A DNA stretch of 64,000 nucleotides from Candidatus Saccharimonadales bacterium (GTDB lineage: Bacteria > Patescibacteriota > Saccharimonadia > Saccharimonadales > Saccharimonadaceae), in contig DATHGB010000015.1 in assembly GCA_035317825.1 (NCBI GenBank), positions 34,136 to 98,135 on the forward strand. Reading direction: 5' to 3'. Shown one piece after another: positions 26,179-34,036 of the stretch. The notes beneath the pieces were generated by a model. The model was not told the origin of the DNA and did no database searches. It saw only the letters and a program-made list of their open reading frames with translations. The stretch's first letter is position 1, and each line of letters begins with the position of its first letter. Made by a program: the position numbers and the translations under genes.

Positions 26179-26973
26179 ATGAATATCTTAGAAACCGTTA
26201 TATTAGGACTGACGCAGGGTCTGACCGAATTTATACCAATTAGTAGCTCAGGTCATTTAGTGATTGTGCAACAAATTTTTTCAGGAGCTTCTGACCATCT
26301 GTTCCTTGAATTTATTAACATCGGAACCCTTCTCGCGTTAGTCGTGTACTTCTGGAAACGGATCGTTACAATCTGTAAAGACGTATTTTTGAACAAAAAT
26401 TTTGTTCTAGCGCGCAACATCCTTATTACGTCAGTACCGGCAGGAATCGTCGGGTATTTCCTATCGGATTTCATTGGCAAATCATCGTTTTTTGGCAGCC
26501 TTGTCGTCGTGACGGTTACCTTGGCTGTTGTGGGTGTCGTAATGATCGTTCTTGAAAGATTACCGAAAGCTGACCCGGTTTCTAGCGGGGAAAAACTAAG
26601 CCCGTGGCGGGCATTCGCTATAGGCATCGCTCAAATGCTTGCGCTTATTCCAGGCGTGTCACGATCGGGCTCGACAATTATCGCGGGACGCCTTGCCGGA
26701 CTTAATCCAGCATCTGCGGCCGAGTATAGCTTTTTGGCATCACTGCCAATTATGGTCGGGGTAACATTAAAAGTATTTATCAAATCCAGCGACCGTGCCT
26801 ATTTTATTGAACATATGCCCATGCTGCTTGTTAGTAATACGGTTGCGTTTATCTCGGGCCTGATCGCGGTCGGATTTTTAATGAAGTATCTTTCAAAACA
26901 CAGCCTTGCACTATTCGGCTGGTATCGTGTCGGGCTGGCCTCTATTTTAGCCGTGTATCTTTTGGTACAATAG
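26179..26973 (+). CDS. uppP: Undecaprenyl-diphosphatase UppP (BacA)
   Basis: Membrane phosphatase that recycles the C55 lipid carrier for peptidoglycan. The two signature loops are present: GLTQGLTEFIPISSSGHL at residues 10-27 and PGVSRSGSTI near 155. About eight membrane helices, 264 residues. TATAAT at 26165-26170 lies nine bases before the ATG, giving a leaderless-type start. Divergent from the xer gene. Confidence 0.92.
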   Translation: MNILETVILGLTQGLTEFIPISSSGHLVIVQQIFSGASDHLFLEFINIGTLLALVVYFWKRIVTICKDVFLNKNFVLARNILITSVPAGIVGYFLSDFIGKSSFFGSLVVVTVTLAVVGVVMIVLERLPKADPVSSGEKLSPWRAFAIGIAQMLALIPGVSRSGSTIIAGRLAGLNPASAAEYSFLASLPIMVGVTLKVFIKSSDRAYFIEHMPMLLVSNTVAFISGLIAVGFLMKYLSKHSLALFGWYRVGLASILAVYLLVQ

Positions 26974-26995
26974 AATAAATAGTTAAAGGAGAAAT

Positions 26996-27502
26996 ATGAG
27001 TTCAAATGTCCAAAAATCGTTGGTAGTCTTTAAGCCTGATACCGTTCAGCGCGGAGTTGTAGGTGAAATCCTTAGTCGTTTCGAACGAGTTGGCCTAAAG
27101 ATCGTCGCAACGAAAATGATTGCCCCTAACAAAGAGCACTACTACAAACACTACGAAGAAATCGGCCAAATGGTCACTCGCCGTGGCGAGCACGCGTTTG
27201 AAGTAACGCTTAACATGATGATCCAGGGCCCGGTTATTGCTATGGTATTCGAAGGCGTTGAAGCGGTAGCGCTAATTCGTAAACTGGTTGGTCCAACCGA
27301 ACCAAAATCAGCTGCTCCAGGAACAATTCGTGGCGATTTCTCGCATATGAGTTTTGGCTATGCGGATGACGCCAACAAGGGCATCCCAAACCTTATTCAC
27401 GCATCAGGCGACGAAGAAGAGGCTGAAAAGGAAATTGCTCACTGGTTTACTCCAGACGAGATTTACCAGTACGAAGCTTTAAACGAGAAGTTTACTCGTT
27501 AA
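26996..27502 (+). CDS. ndk: Nucleoside diphosphate kinase
   Basis: Transfers phosphate between NTP and NDP pools. KSLVVFKPDTVQRG at the start, a central RGDFSHM, and the catalytic His in NLIHASGDEEEAEKEI. The active-site stretch has HASG where most enzymes have HGSD, with a longer acidic follow-up. AAAGGAG precedes the ATG; 168 residues, slightly longer than typical. Followed by a terminator. Confidence 0.92.
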   Translation: MSSNVQKSLVVFKPDTVQRGVVGEILSRFERVGLKIVATKMIAPNKEHYYKHYEEIGQMVTRRGEHAFEVTLNMMIQGPVIAMVFEGVEAVALIRKLVGPTEPKSAAPGTIRGDFSHMSFGYADDANKGIPNLIHASGDEEEAEKEIAHWFTPDEIYQYEALNEKFTR

Positions 27503-27523
27503 TTCAGAGCAATCCTACAAGAT

Positions 27524-27553
27524 AAACGACAGTGGTAAAACACTGTCGTTTTC
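27524..27553 (+). terminator. Terminator after ndk
   Basis: AAACGACAGTG (27524-27534) pairs with CACTGTCGTTT (27541-27551). Confidence 0.8.
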
Positions 27554-27579
27554 ATGCTACAATTAGAGCACAAACATAC

Positions 27580-27656
27580 GCCCCGGTAGCTCAACTGGAT
27601 AGAGTAGATCCGTCCTAAGGATATGGTTGCAGGTTCGACTCCTGCCCGGGGTACCA
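27580..27656 (+). tRNA. tRNA-Arg(CCT)
   Basis: Acceptor GCCCCGG/CCGGGGT, D-arm GCTC..GAGT, anticodon loop GTCCTAA with anticodon CCT, T-loop GTTCGACTC, encoded CCA at 27654-27656. The first pair of the anticodon stem is G-A. Confidence 0.9.
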
Positions 27657-27666
27657 AGAGGTAATT

Positions 27667-28209
27667 ATGAGCAAAAAACAAGAAGACGATCAAGTACTAG
27701 ATTTCGACGGCCAACGCGACGGGGAACAGCTTCTTTTCGTATTTCGACGTCATATAATCTCAATGCGAAAAGGATTTTATCTTTTGCTGATTCCATTTGC
27801 GGTGTCGAGTATTCCGCCGCTTATCTGGCAGACGAACCTTGAGCTGTTCATTCTGCCCATTATCGGCCTTGCAATCGGGCTCATCCTCTTCTCGTATCAC
27901 TTTATCATGTGGTATTTTACGATCTATATCGTGACAGATCAGCGTATTCGTCAGATCACCCAGAAGGGCTTTTTTGGTAAAGACGTTATTGAGCTTCGGC
28001 TATCAAAGATTCAAAACATAAGCTATAATATACCAGGGTTTACGGGTGAGTTATTTCACTTTGGGACGATCGTTATTCAGACCTTTGTTGGCGATCTTGT
28101 TATCCATAAAGTAGAGCACCCGGATAAAATTTATAACAAGTTACAGGATGCGGTGTCTAAAGCGCTAGCCGAACCTGAGCAGGGAGATTATGAAGAAACT
28201 ACTGTCTAG
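27667..28209 (+). CDS. Bacterial PH-domain membrane protein (YdbS-like)
   Basis: Two membrane helices (residues ~38-57 and 60-82) are followed by a bPH2-type domain: TIYIVTDQRIRQITQKGFFGKDVIELRLSKIQ, a well-kept signature. Function of the family is unclear (membrane stress or bacteriocin tolerance in some bacteria). Starts ten bases after tRNA-Arg and overlaps the next gene by 20 bases. Confidence 0.75.
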   Translation: MSKKQEDDQVLDFDGQRDGEQLLFVFRRHIISMRKGFYLLLIPFAVSSIPPLIWQTNLELFILPIIGLAIGLILFSYHFIMWYFTIYIVTDQRIRQITQKGFFGKDVIELRLSKIQNISYNIPGFTGELFHFGTIVIQTFVGDLVIHKVEHPDKIYNKLQDAVSKALAEPEQGDYEETTV

Positions 28210-29230
28210 AAGACGTGCTAAACAAGAGGTGTCAACGCGTATTACGAACGAGACGGTCGCGGAACATCGCGAGCGTATTCTTGCTGGCGGACGACGCTTT
28301 AAATACCCAATGCAATATGCAAGACACCGACTAGTTTTCAACACTATTATCGTTGCCGTAGTTGCCCTTGTTGTTCTTGTAATAGTAGGCTGGTGGCAGC
28401 TGTATTCAGTCCAAAATACAAGCAGTTTTATGTATCAAGTGACACGTATTTTGCCGTTACCGGTTGCGAGTGTCGACAGTGCGCAGGTTCGCTACAGCGA
28501 TTATCTAATGGGCTATAACGCTTCTATCCATTATCTTCGCCAAAGCGAACAACTGGATTTAAACACTGAAAATGGCAAGCGACAGGTTATCGACAACAAG
28601 CGCATATCAATGGACAATGCTATCGCGGACGCCTACGCGGGTAAACTTGCGCGTGATCTTGACATTTCGGTCACGGATAAAGAAATCGATCAAATTATTG
28701 ACGATGATCGTAATACGGCAAATGGACGTATTTCCCAGGAGACATACGATGCCTCAGCGCTTAATATTTTAGGATGGGGTCCGCAAGAATATCGGCAAGA
28801 TGCCAAGAGCAAACTTATTCGCCAAGAAGTTTCATACAAAATAGATTCAATTGCCAAAACCAGAGAAGAGCAGGCGTTGAAATTATTACAGCAAGACGGT
28901 GATTTTGATAAAGCGGCAATTGCGCTAGGTGGCACGGGCAAGGCAAAAGCGATGACTGGCCTGTCGGGACTTGTTCCTCTGACCAACAGAGACGGCGGGT
29001 TAAGCAAGGCTGCGGCCAAGCTTGAAAAAGGTCAAATCTCTCCTGTTGTTAAAACAAGTACAGGAGATGGCTATTATTTCGTTAAGCTTCTTGATCGAAA
29101 CGATAGGCAGATCAGCTACGCGTACTTGCGGATTCCTTTGACTGTTTTCGACGATCAATTGGCCGCACTTAAAAAAGATGGAAAAGTGAAAGAGTATATT
29201 ACGATACCTGTCGTTAAGGATCAGGACTAA
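28190..29230 (+). CDS. SurA/PpiC-like extracytoplasmic foldase, 346 aa
   Basis: Positively charged cytoplasmic start and one membrane helix near residue 50-72. A SurA N-terminal-like helical domain follows (GKRQVIDNKRISMDNAIADAYAGKLARDLDISVTDKEID), then a parvulin-like segment (GGTGKAKAMTGLSGLVPL ... LEKGQISPVVKTSTGDGYYFVKLLDR). Likely helps fold exported proteins such as pilins and surface adhesins. Overlaps the PH-domain gene, so they are co-translated. Confidence 0.7.
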   Translation: MKKLLSRRRAKQEVSTRITNETVAEHRERILAGGRRFKYPMQYARHRLVFNTIIVAVVALVVLVIVGWWQLYSVQNTSSFMYQVTRILPLPVASVDSAQVRYSDYLMGYNASIHYLRQSEQLDLNTENGKRQVIDNKRISMDNAIADAYAGKLARDLDISVTDKEIDQIIDDDRNTANGRISQETYDASALNILGWGPQEYRQDAKSKLIRQEVSYKIDSIAKTREEQALKLLQQDGDFDKAAIALGGTGKAKAMTGLSGLVPLTNRDGGLSKAAAKLEKGQISPVVKTSTGDGYYFVKLLDRNDRQISYAYLRIPLTVFDDQLAALKKDGKVKEYITIPVVKDQD

Positions 29231-29246
29231 AATAAAGGAGGTGACC

Positions 29247-29843
29247 ATGTTTCAATTACCAAATTTGCCTTATGAATATGACCAACTAGGGGACTATATT
29301 AGTGGTGACATTATGAGGCTACATCATTCCAAGCACCATCAAACATACGTAGATAAACTGAATGCTGCGATTGATACAGCACCAGCACTCCGCGAGCGTC
29401 CTCTTGAAAGTCTTCTTTCAGACCTCGAGACTCTTCCTCAATCCGTACAAACTGCTATCCGTAATCACGGGGGTGGTCATTATAACCACAGCTTGTTCTG
29501 GCAATGGATGTCACCGGATGGCGGTGGCGAGCCAACAGGTGAACTGGCAGATAAGATTATCGAAAAATATGGAAGTTTCCAAAAATTTGTTGATGAATTT
29601 ACTACAAAATCCCTTGGGGTTTTTGGGAGTGGTTGGGCATGGCTGCAGCCAAATATGGACATAATTACAACGCCCAATCAAGATACGCCTATCATGAAGG
29701 GCCTCGAAGCACCTCTGTTAGGGCTGGACGTATGGGAACATGCCTACTATCTGGACTACAAAAACAAACGCGATGATTACGTTAAAGCCTGGTGGAACGT
29801 CGTAAACTGGGACTTCGTACAAACTCGTTACGACGCGAAATAA
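29247..29843 (+). CDS. sod: Superoxide dismutase (Fe/Mn)
   Basis: All four metal ligands sit in recognisable blocks: LHHSKHHQTYVDKLN, HGGGHYNHSLFW, and LLGLDVWEHAYYLDY, with WWNVVNWD at the end. AAGGAGG lies six bases before the ATG at 29247. 198 residues, normal. Whether iron or manganese is used cannot be read. Probably protects the cell during contact with an aerobic host or oxygen exposure. Confidence 0.93.
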   Translation: MFQLPNLPYEYDQLGDYISGDIMRLHHSKHHQTYVDKLNAAIDTAPALRERPLESLLSDLETLPQSVQTAIRNHGGGHYNHSLFWQWMSPDGGGEPTGELADKIIEKYGSFQKFVDEFTTKSLGVFGSGWAWLQPNMDIITTPNQDTPIMKGLEAPLLGLDVWEHAYYLDYKNKRDDYVKAWWNVVNWDFVQTRYDAK

Positions 29844-29848
29844 CGTTC

Positions 29849-30301
29849 ATGGATTCAACTTCGCTTAATCGGATGGCTGTCTCTGCGACGTTACATTGCC
29901 TGACGGGATGTGCGATAGGCGAAGTGCTAGGGATGGTAGTCGGCACAGCTGTTGGTCTAGGTAATTTTCAAACTATCTTATTGGCAATAGCATTGGCATT
30001 TTTGTTTGGCTATGCGCTTTCAACGCTTCCATTGCTACGAGGCGGTATGCCTCTTAAAAAAGCTCTAACACTTGTCCTACTGGCTGATACGTTATCCATT
30101 GCCACGATGGAGGTTGTTGATAATCTAGTTATCGTGTTTATTCCCGGAGCAATGGACGCTGGACTAAATACCGTGCTTTTTTGGTTTAGTCTGGCGCTAT
30201 CACTGGTAATAGCGTTCTTTGCTGCCGTACCCGTTAATCGCTACCTACTCACGAAAAATAAAGGCCATGCACTTATTCATCAACATCATGGCCATCACTA
30301 A
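29849..30301 (+). CDS. DUF4396 membrane protein, 150 aa
   Basis: Starts with MAVSATLHCLTGCAIGEVLGMVVGTAVGL, the hallmark of DUF4396, followed by about four membrane helices and a histidine-rich tail (HALIHQHHGHH) that may bind metal. It begins five bases after sod and is probably co-transcribed. Family function is unknown; a metal-related role is a guess from the tail and the sod neighbour. Ends convergently with, and overlaps, the MFS gene by four bases. Confidence 0.75.
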   Translation: MDSTSLNRMAVSATLHCLTGCAIGEVLGMVVGTAVGLGNFQTILLAIALAFLFGYALSTLPLLRGGMPLKKALTLVLLADTLSIATMEVVDNLVIVFIPGAMDAGLNTVLFWFSLALSLVIAFFAAVPVNRYLLTKNKGHALIHQHHGHH

Positions 30302-31671
30302 ATAGCGGTGGATTGGTCGACTGACTTAACCTGATGATTACGAATTCCTAACCAAGATATAATTCCACCCGTTATCAAAAGAATAGCCGTAGCAACGAGA
30401 CCGCGGTGAAAGCCGGTCAGATCAAGATTTGGCCCTATCACAACTCCAATGCCGGCAATCGCAACTAATCCTGCAATACGAGACACCGCATTATTAACGG
30501 CAGATCCGATTCCGGCATCTTGTTTATTGATCGATCCTAAAATTGCTGCAGTAAGCGGCGCGACGGTTGTAGAAAGACCAACACCAAAAATAAGGACGCC
30601 TGGAAATATCTGCCACCAATAATTTACGGATTGATCAACTTGTAACATCCACAAAAATCCAATCCCTGAGATGATAGGGCCAAGCGTCATAAATATCCGA
30701 GGACCGTATTTACCGGCAAGTGCACCAAAGCGTGACGACATGATAAACATAATAATTGTAACAGGTAGAAGTGCCAGACCGGATTCAATTGCCGAATAAT
30801 GACCGACTTGCTGAATAAAAACAGTGATCAAAAACGTTGCAACGCCCAGGCCTCCATATACGGCAAAAGTTGCAACATTTCCCCAGCTAAAATTACGAAC
30901 TGCAAAGAGCTTTAGGGGCAGCATGGGCTGAGGAGCTTGCTTTTCGTGCCATATAAAGATGATAAAGGCGAGTACGCCTAGAATGAGGGAGATGAAGATG
31001 AGCGGATGTCCCCACCCGTACCGAGTATGTTCGATGAGTGCAAAAACAGGCAGCCCAAGCGCCGCAATACCGTAAACGGCACCTTTAATGTCAACTTTTG
31101 TATTTGCACGAGTGTGTTCAGTGGACTTTAGCCGGCTGATTAGCCACACGGTAATGGCAATCGGAAGGATATTGATAGCAAAGATAAGACGCCAGGATGC
31201 CGCATCGACTAGAACCCCTCCTACGAGCGACCCGACAACGTACGCAATTCCTGTCCAGGCCGTCCATGTACCTATTGCCTTGCTTTCAGCAGGACCAGAA
31301 AAATTAGCAATAATAAACGCTAGCGAACTAGGGACTAATAACGCACCAGCTACACCCTGAAGCACGCGAGAAACAATTAAAAAAGTATCGGTAGGCGAAA
31401 CGGCACACAAAAGTGATGTTATGCCAAATCCGATTAGTCCTATGACGAGTATTTTTTTATGCCCAAAAATATCCGAAAATGATCCAGCGATTAACATTAA
31501 TGCACCAAGCGTAATAAGATACGCATCCACAACCCACTGCTGCGTGACTAGTCCGCCACCTAGCTCCCGGGAAATAGCCGGCAGTGCAACGTTGACAATC
31601 GATCCATCCAAAAAGGCGACAAACGAAGCCAAAATACTGACAATAAGGACTAAACGTTGCTGCTTGCTCAT
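30298..31671 (-). CDS. MFS drug exporter, DHA2-like
   Basis: 457 residues, about 12-14 membrane helices. Features of the EmrB/QacA family: VASFVAFLDGSIVNVALPAI at the start, then GSFSDIFGHKKIL (motif A-like) and a GIAYVVGSLVGGVL motif-C region. Proton-driven export of lipophilic compounds is the family role; the substrate cannot be inferred. Confidence 0.85.
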   Translation of the reverse strand: MSKQQRLVLIVSILASFVAFLDGSIVNVALPAISRELGGGLVTQQWVVDAYLITLGALMLIAGSFSDIFGHKKILVIGLIGFGITSLLCAVSPTDTFLIVSRVLQGVAGALLVPSSLAFIIANFSGPAESKAIGTWTAWTGIAYVVGSLVGGVLVDAASWRLIFAINILPIAITVWLISRLKSTEHTRANTKVDIKGAVYGIAALGLPVFALIEHTRYGWGHPLIFISLILGVLAFIIFIWHEKQAPQPMLPLKLFAVRNFSWGNVATFAVYGGLGVATFLITVFIQQVGHYSAIESGLALLPVTIIMFIMSSRFGALAGKYGPRIFMTLGPIISGIGFLWMLQVDQSVNYWWQIFPGVLIFGVGLSTTVAPLTAAILGSINKQDAGIGSAVNNAVSRIAGLVAIAGIGVVIGPNLDLTGFHRGLVATAILLITGGIISWLGIRNHQVKSVDQSTAI

Positions 31672-31685
31672 ACTGTAAGTATAGC

Positions 31686-32141
31686 TTATTTGCGGGTCAA
31701 AGGACGGGTGGAGGCGGCAATACCAATGGCAACTGCAACCACAACGGCATTCTTAATAATATACTGCCCCTCGAGCGTTGGAACAAAAGGCGACTGCCAT
31801 GTGTATTCAGGGACAAGCACCAAAGGCGAACACACGATTACCATATGAAAAAGGAGCAGCGGAATAACTACTCTTGTCATCTTGGGAAACAAGAATAACA
31901 GCCCGATAATGCATTCCAAAACGGCCAGAACGATAAAAAGCGTATCAAAATACTGCATGCCGACTGTTTTTGCAGTTAGTGCTTCTGCCAGGAGACTAGC
32001 TGGGCTTAGCCCAAGGATTTTAATCAGCCCAAACCAAAAGAAAACAAGAAAAATGGATATGCGAGCCATCGGAATATATGTTTTCTTAAAGAAGGCAACC
32101 ACCCTCAGATCAATAGCTTCATAGTCAATTTTCCTTTGCAT
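31686..32141 (-). CDS. DoxX/DUF417-like membrane protein, 151 aa
   Basis: Four membrane helices with FFWFGLIKILGLSPASLLAE near residue 35 and TLEGQYIIKNAVVVAVAI near 125, the pattern of DoxX/DUF417 proteins. Function unknown. Lies 14 bases upstream of the MFS gene in the same direction and may be co-transcribed. Confidence 0.65.
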   Translation of the reverse strand: MQRKIDYEAIDLRVVAFFKKTYIPMARISIFLVFFWFGLIKILGLSPASLLAEALTAKTVGMQYFDTLFIVLAVLECIIGLLFLFPKMTRVVIPLLLFHMVIVCSPLVLVPEYTWQSPFVPTLEGQYIIKNAVVVAVAIGIAASTRPLTRK

Positions 32142-32234
32142 ACTCTAATATAGTAGCAGAGCTTATGGTTATTTTGAGAGTATGCCTGTATTTTATCCAC
32201 TGGACTATTACCTGCTCAAGTTGATAAAGTTGCA

Positions 32235-32270
32235 TAGAAAATACCCCATCATACGACGGGGTATTTTCTA
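32235..32270 (-). terminator. Strong hairpin terminator
   Basis: Thirteen-base perfect arms (TAGAAAATACCCC at 32235-32247 and GGGGTATTTTCTA at 32258-32270). Lies directly after the repeated 3' element of the PP2C gene. Confidence 0.85.
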
Positions 32271-32311
32271 TGGCGAATCGTAACTGAAGATGCCTAGAGC
32301 TATTTTGCGAA
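32271..32311 (-). repeat. 3'-end repeat, copy 1
   Basis: Plus-strand reading TGGCGAATCGTAACTGAAG then ATGCCTAGAGCTATTTTGCG. It covers the last codons and 3' untranslated end of the PP2C gene and abuts a terminator. Related copies are at 33171 and 33981. Confidence 0.7.
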
Positions 32312-33118
32312 ATCGAGTGCAATTCCGCTAGAATCATCGTGCAATTTGAAACGAGGATATTTTGTCAACGTCGGGTCATCTTTTTCGGTACCGCGAACTA
32401 CTTCAAATAGGCCCATGAGTCCAGATTGTTGATAGTATGTTGCATATTCGCTCCACTTTTCCTCGGTGTCTGGGTCGGCTTTTGGCAAGAACATACCGTC
32501 TGTCAGTAAAAGTATCGTGGCGATATTATCCAAAGGCAGGGTAATGATACGGATGTGATCTTTTAGCCGGGCATCTCCATTAAGAGCTCCATAGCCAATA
32601 TTAGCTTCTTCCCGTTGTTTTCGGGCATCGTCAAGCACAAGTTCGCGAATATTTTCTACACCCTCATCGGCAAGTCGGCGCCATTTTCTCATGGCGATAA
32701 TATCTTGGTCTACATATCCAAGTGGAACCGTAGCGTTGCCTTTGGTATCAATAACAATGATGATGCTATCACCAACTTGCAACAAGTCTGCCGTGTTGTC
32801 GTTGATTTTTACAACTGCCGCAGTTGTGCCAAACCGGTTCACATTTTTTGACAGGTCAATACCTGCGTCAGACTGTACTTTTTCAATCTGATCGTTTGCT
32901 TCTAGCGCTGCTGTTTTTAGGCCAGAGCTACTTTTTGCAAAAGTATCAGCTGCGGTTGAAGCGGCCAGATAGCCTCCTGTTTTGCCATCAGGTGAAGTGT
33001 AGGGAACTAATGAAGAGGCTCCATCAAAAACTCCAAAAATCTGCTTTGTTTCGTCGACTAATATGCAATCCTCGTTGATATTACGGATGCCTATTTCATT
33101 GATAGAGGTAGTATTCAT
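32300..33118 (-). CDS. PP2C-type serine/threonine phosphatase, 272 aa
   Basis: Motifs of the PPM family in order: NEDCILVDETKQIFGVFDGASS (metal-binding Asp and DG), RFGTTAAVVKI, LQVGDSIIIVID, ILLLTDGMF, and a final HDDSSGIALDF (DD). No membrane helix; a cytoplasmic phosphatase. No partner kinase is visible nearby. The stop codon lies inside the repeated 3' element described at 32271. Confidence 0.8.
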   Translation of the reverse strand: MNTTSINEIGIRNINEDCILVDETKQIFGVFDGASSLVPYTSPDGKTGGYLAASTAADTFAKSSSGLKTAALEANDQIEKVQSDAGIDLSKNVNRFGTTAAVVKINDNTADLLQVGDSIIIVIDTKGNATVPLGYVDQDIIAMRKWRRLADEGVENIRELVLDDARKQREEANIGYGALNGDARLKDHIRIITLPLDNIATILLLTDGMFLPKADPDTEEKWSEYATYYQQSGLMGLFEVVRGTEKDDPTLTKYPRFKLHDDSSGIALDFAK

Positions 33119-33134
33119 GCTCTTATCATATCAA

Positions 33135-33158
33135 AAGAAACCTCATATGGGGTTTCTT
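33135..33158. terminator. Hairpin upstream of the PP2C gene
   Basis: AGAAACC (33136-33142) pairs with GGTTTCT (33151-33157), with inner CATATG. On the minus strand it ends in a T-run. It follows 3'-repeat copy 2 and probably marks the end of a lost leftward gene. Confidence 0.6.
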
Positions 33159-33170
33159 AATAATTTCACT

Positions 33171-33212
33171 TGGCGGATCATAACGGAAGATGTCTGGAGC
33201 TATTTCGCGTTT
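33171..33212 (-). repeat. 3'-end repeat, copy 2 (orphan)
   Basis: Plus strand TGGCGGATCATAACGGAAG then ATGTCTGGAGCTATTTCGCG. Matches copies 1 and 3, but no leftward gene ends here: a rightward gene begins at 33275 instead. Confidence 0.7.
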
Positions 33213-33232
33213 AATCACGGTAACTTAGATGC

Positions 33233-33238
33233 TATAGT
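33233..33238 (+). promoter_or_regulatory. -10 box of the 33275 gene
   Basis: TATAGT preceded by GATGC, the same extended -10 context seen in other accessory promoters here. Confidence 0.4.
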
Positions 33239-33274
33239 GAATGACATCAGTAATCTTATCAGCGAGGTCAATTA

Positions 33275-33685
33275 ATGGAAACTTTTATGCCTAAAGATAA
33301 AGTCTACACACTACTACTGGGCGAGATAGGGCCCGACTCTCCTGAGCGAGGCATATCCGACGACAAGGTCGTCATTGACGACCCGCAAGCCATGCAGGAT
33401 CTCACAACCGCATATATATCAACCATGTATTACAGCGCACTCTCAAACCTGTACCTTCAGGGTCTTCTGCCTAAAGATATGGCCGATATAGACGGGGAGA
33501 TGCCACGGTTTAAGATAGCCTATAACAGAACCTACGCTGACTTTACGGCAGCAGCCGAATGGCTTGTTAAAAATGGCGGTGCGTTTATCGTAACGAGTTC
33601 AGCAAGACAGTATTATGACGAAGTGTGTAGCATAGGTGAGAGTTCCATTATGGATATCCCTACCGCTTACTCTCAGGGAGTATAG
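33275..33685 (+). CDS. Hypothetical protein, 136 aa
   Basis: Not recognised. Soluble, with a helical middle (DLTTAYISTMYYSALSNLYLQGLLPKDMADI) and a strand-like FIVTSSARQYYDEV. GAGG lies eight bases before the ATG; a second ATG 12 bases on is possible. Lies in the small accessory island left of tRNA-Asp, followed closely by a small membrane protein in the same direction. Confidence 0.55.
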   Translation: METFMPKDKVYTLLLGEIGPDSPERGISDDKVVIDDPQAMQDLTTAYISTMYYSALSNLYLQGLLPKDMADIDGEMPRFKIAYNRTYADFTAAAEWLVKNGGAFIVTSSARQYYDEVCSIGESSIMDIPTAYSQGV

Positions 33686-33696
33686 ATATACATTGC

Positions 33697-33885
33697 ATGA
33701 TTACCGACACGATTAAATACATCGCAGACTTTATCATGAGCATAATCTCTCCTGGCGCATCGGCGGAAAGCAACTACAAACAATTCCCTCTACCTTTGGC
33801 AATTTTTGTATGCGTTGTTGCGTTGCTGGCACTAGGACTCTTAGGCTCTGCCGGAGTGATAATTTTACTTAATTACTTAAGTTAG
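33697..33885 (+). CDS. Small membrane protein, 62 aa
   Basis: One long membrane helix (LPLAIFVCVVALLALGLLGSAGVIILLNYL) after a short amphipathic start. Eleven bases downstream of the previous gene. No clear ribosome site. Toxin-like, scaffold or holin-like roles are possible but unsupported. Confidence 0.45.
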   Translation: MITDTIKYIADFIMSIISPGASAESNYKQFPLPLAIFVCVVALLALGLLGSAGVIILLNYLS

Positions 33886-33944
33886 CTCTAACTTCATGCA
33901 TAGTGCTGGGGGTAGAGGAAGTTTAGAACTATTCGAATCCCGGG

Positions 33945-33989
33945 TGCGAAAAAATCCACCAGATAGGTGAACTGTTCTCGTGGCGGGCC
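33945..33989. repeat. Direct repeat 1: copy of tRNA-Asp 3' end plus terminator
   Basis: Resembles 35911-35956 in about 38 of 45 positions, including the hairpin (TCCACC/GGTGAA core) and the TGGCGGGC that equals the CCA end and first acceptor bases of tRNA-Asp on the minus strand. Works as the terminator of the leftward gene at 34037. Confidence 0.7.
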
Positions 33990-34020
33990 GTAACGGAAGA
34001 AGTCTGGAACTATTTCACCT
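33981..34020 (-). repeat. 3'-end repeat, copy 3
   Basis: Plus strand TGGCGGGCCGTAACGGAAG then AAGTCTGGAACTATTTCACC. Sits between the stop of the 34037 gene and the hairpin at 33945. Same order (gene, element, hairpin) as at the PP2C gene. Confidence 0.7.
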
Positions 34021-34036
34021 GTAAAGAAGGACTGGC

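Noticed and set aside
27499..27693. Leftward 64-codon frame across tRNA-Arg
   Set aside because: It is the antisense reading of the tRNA gene.
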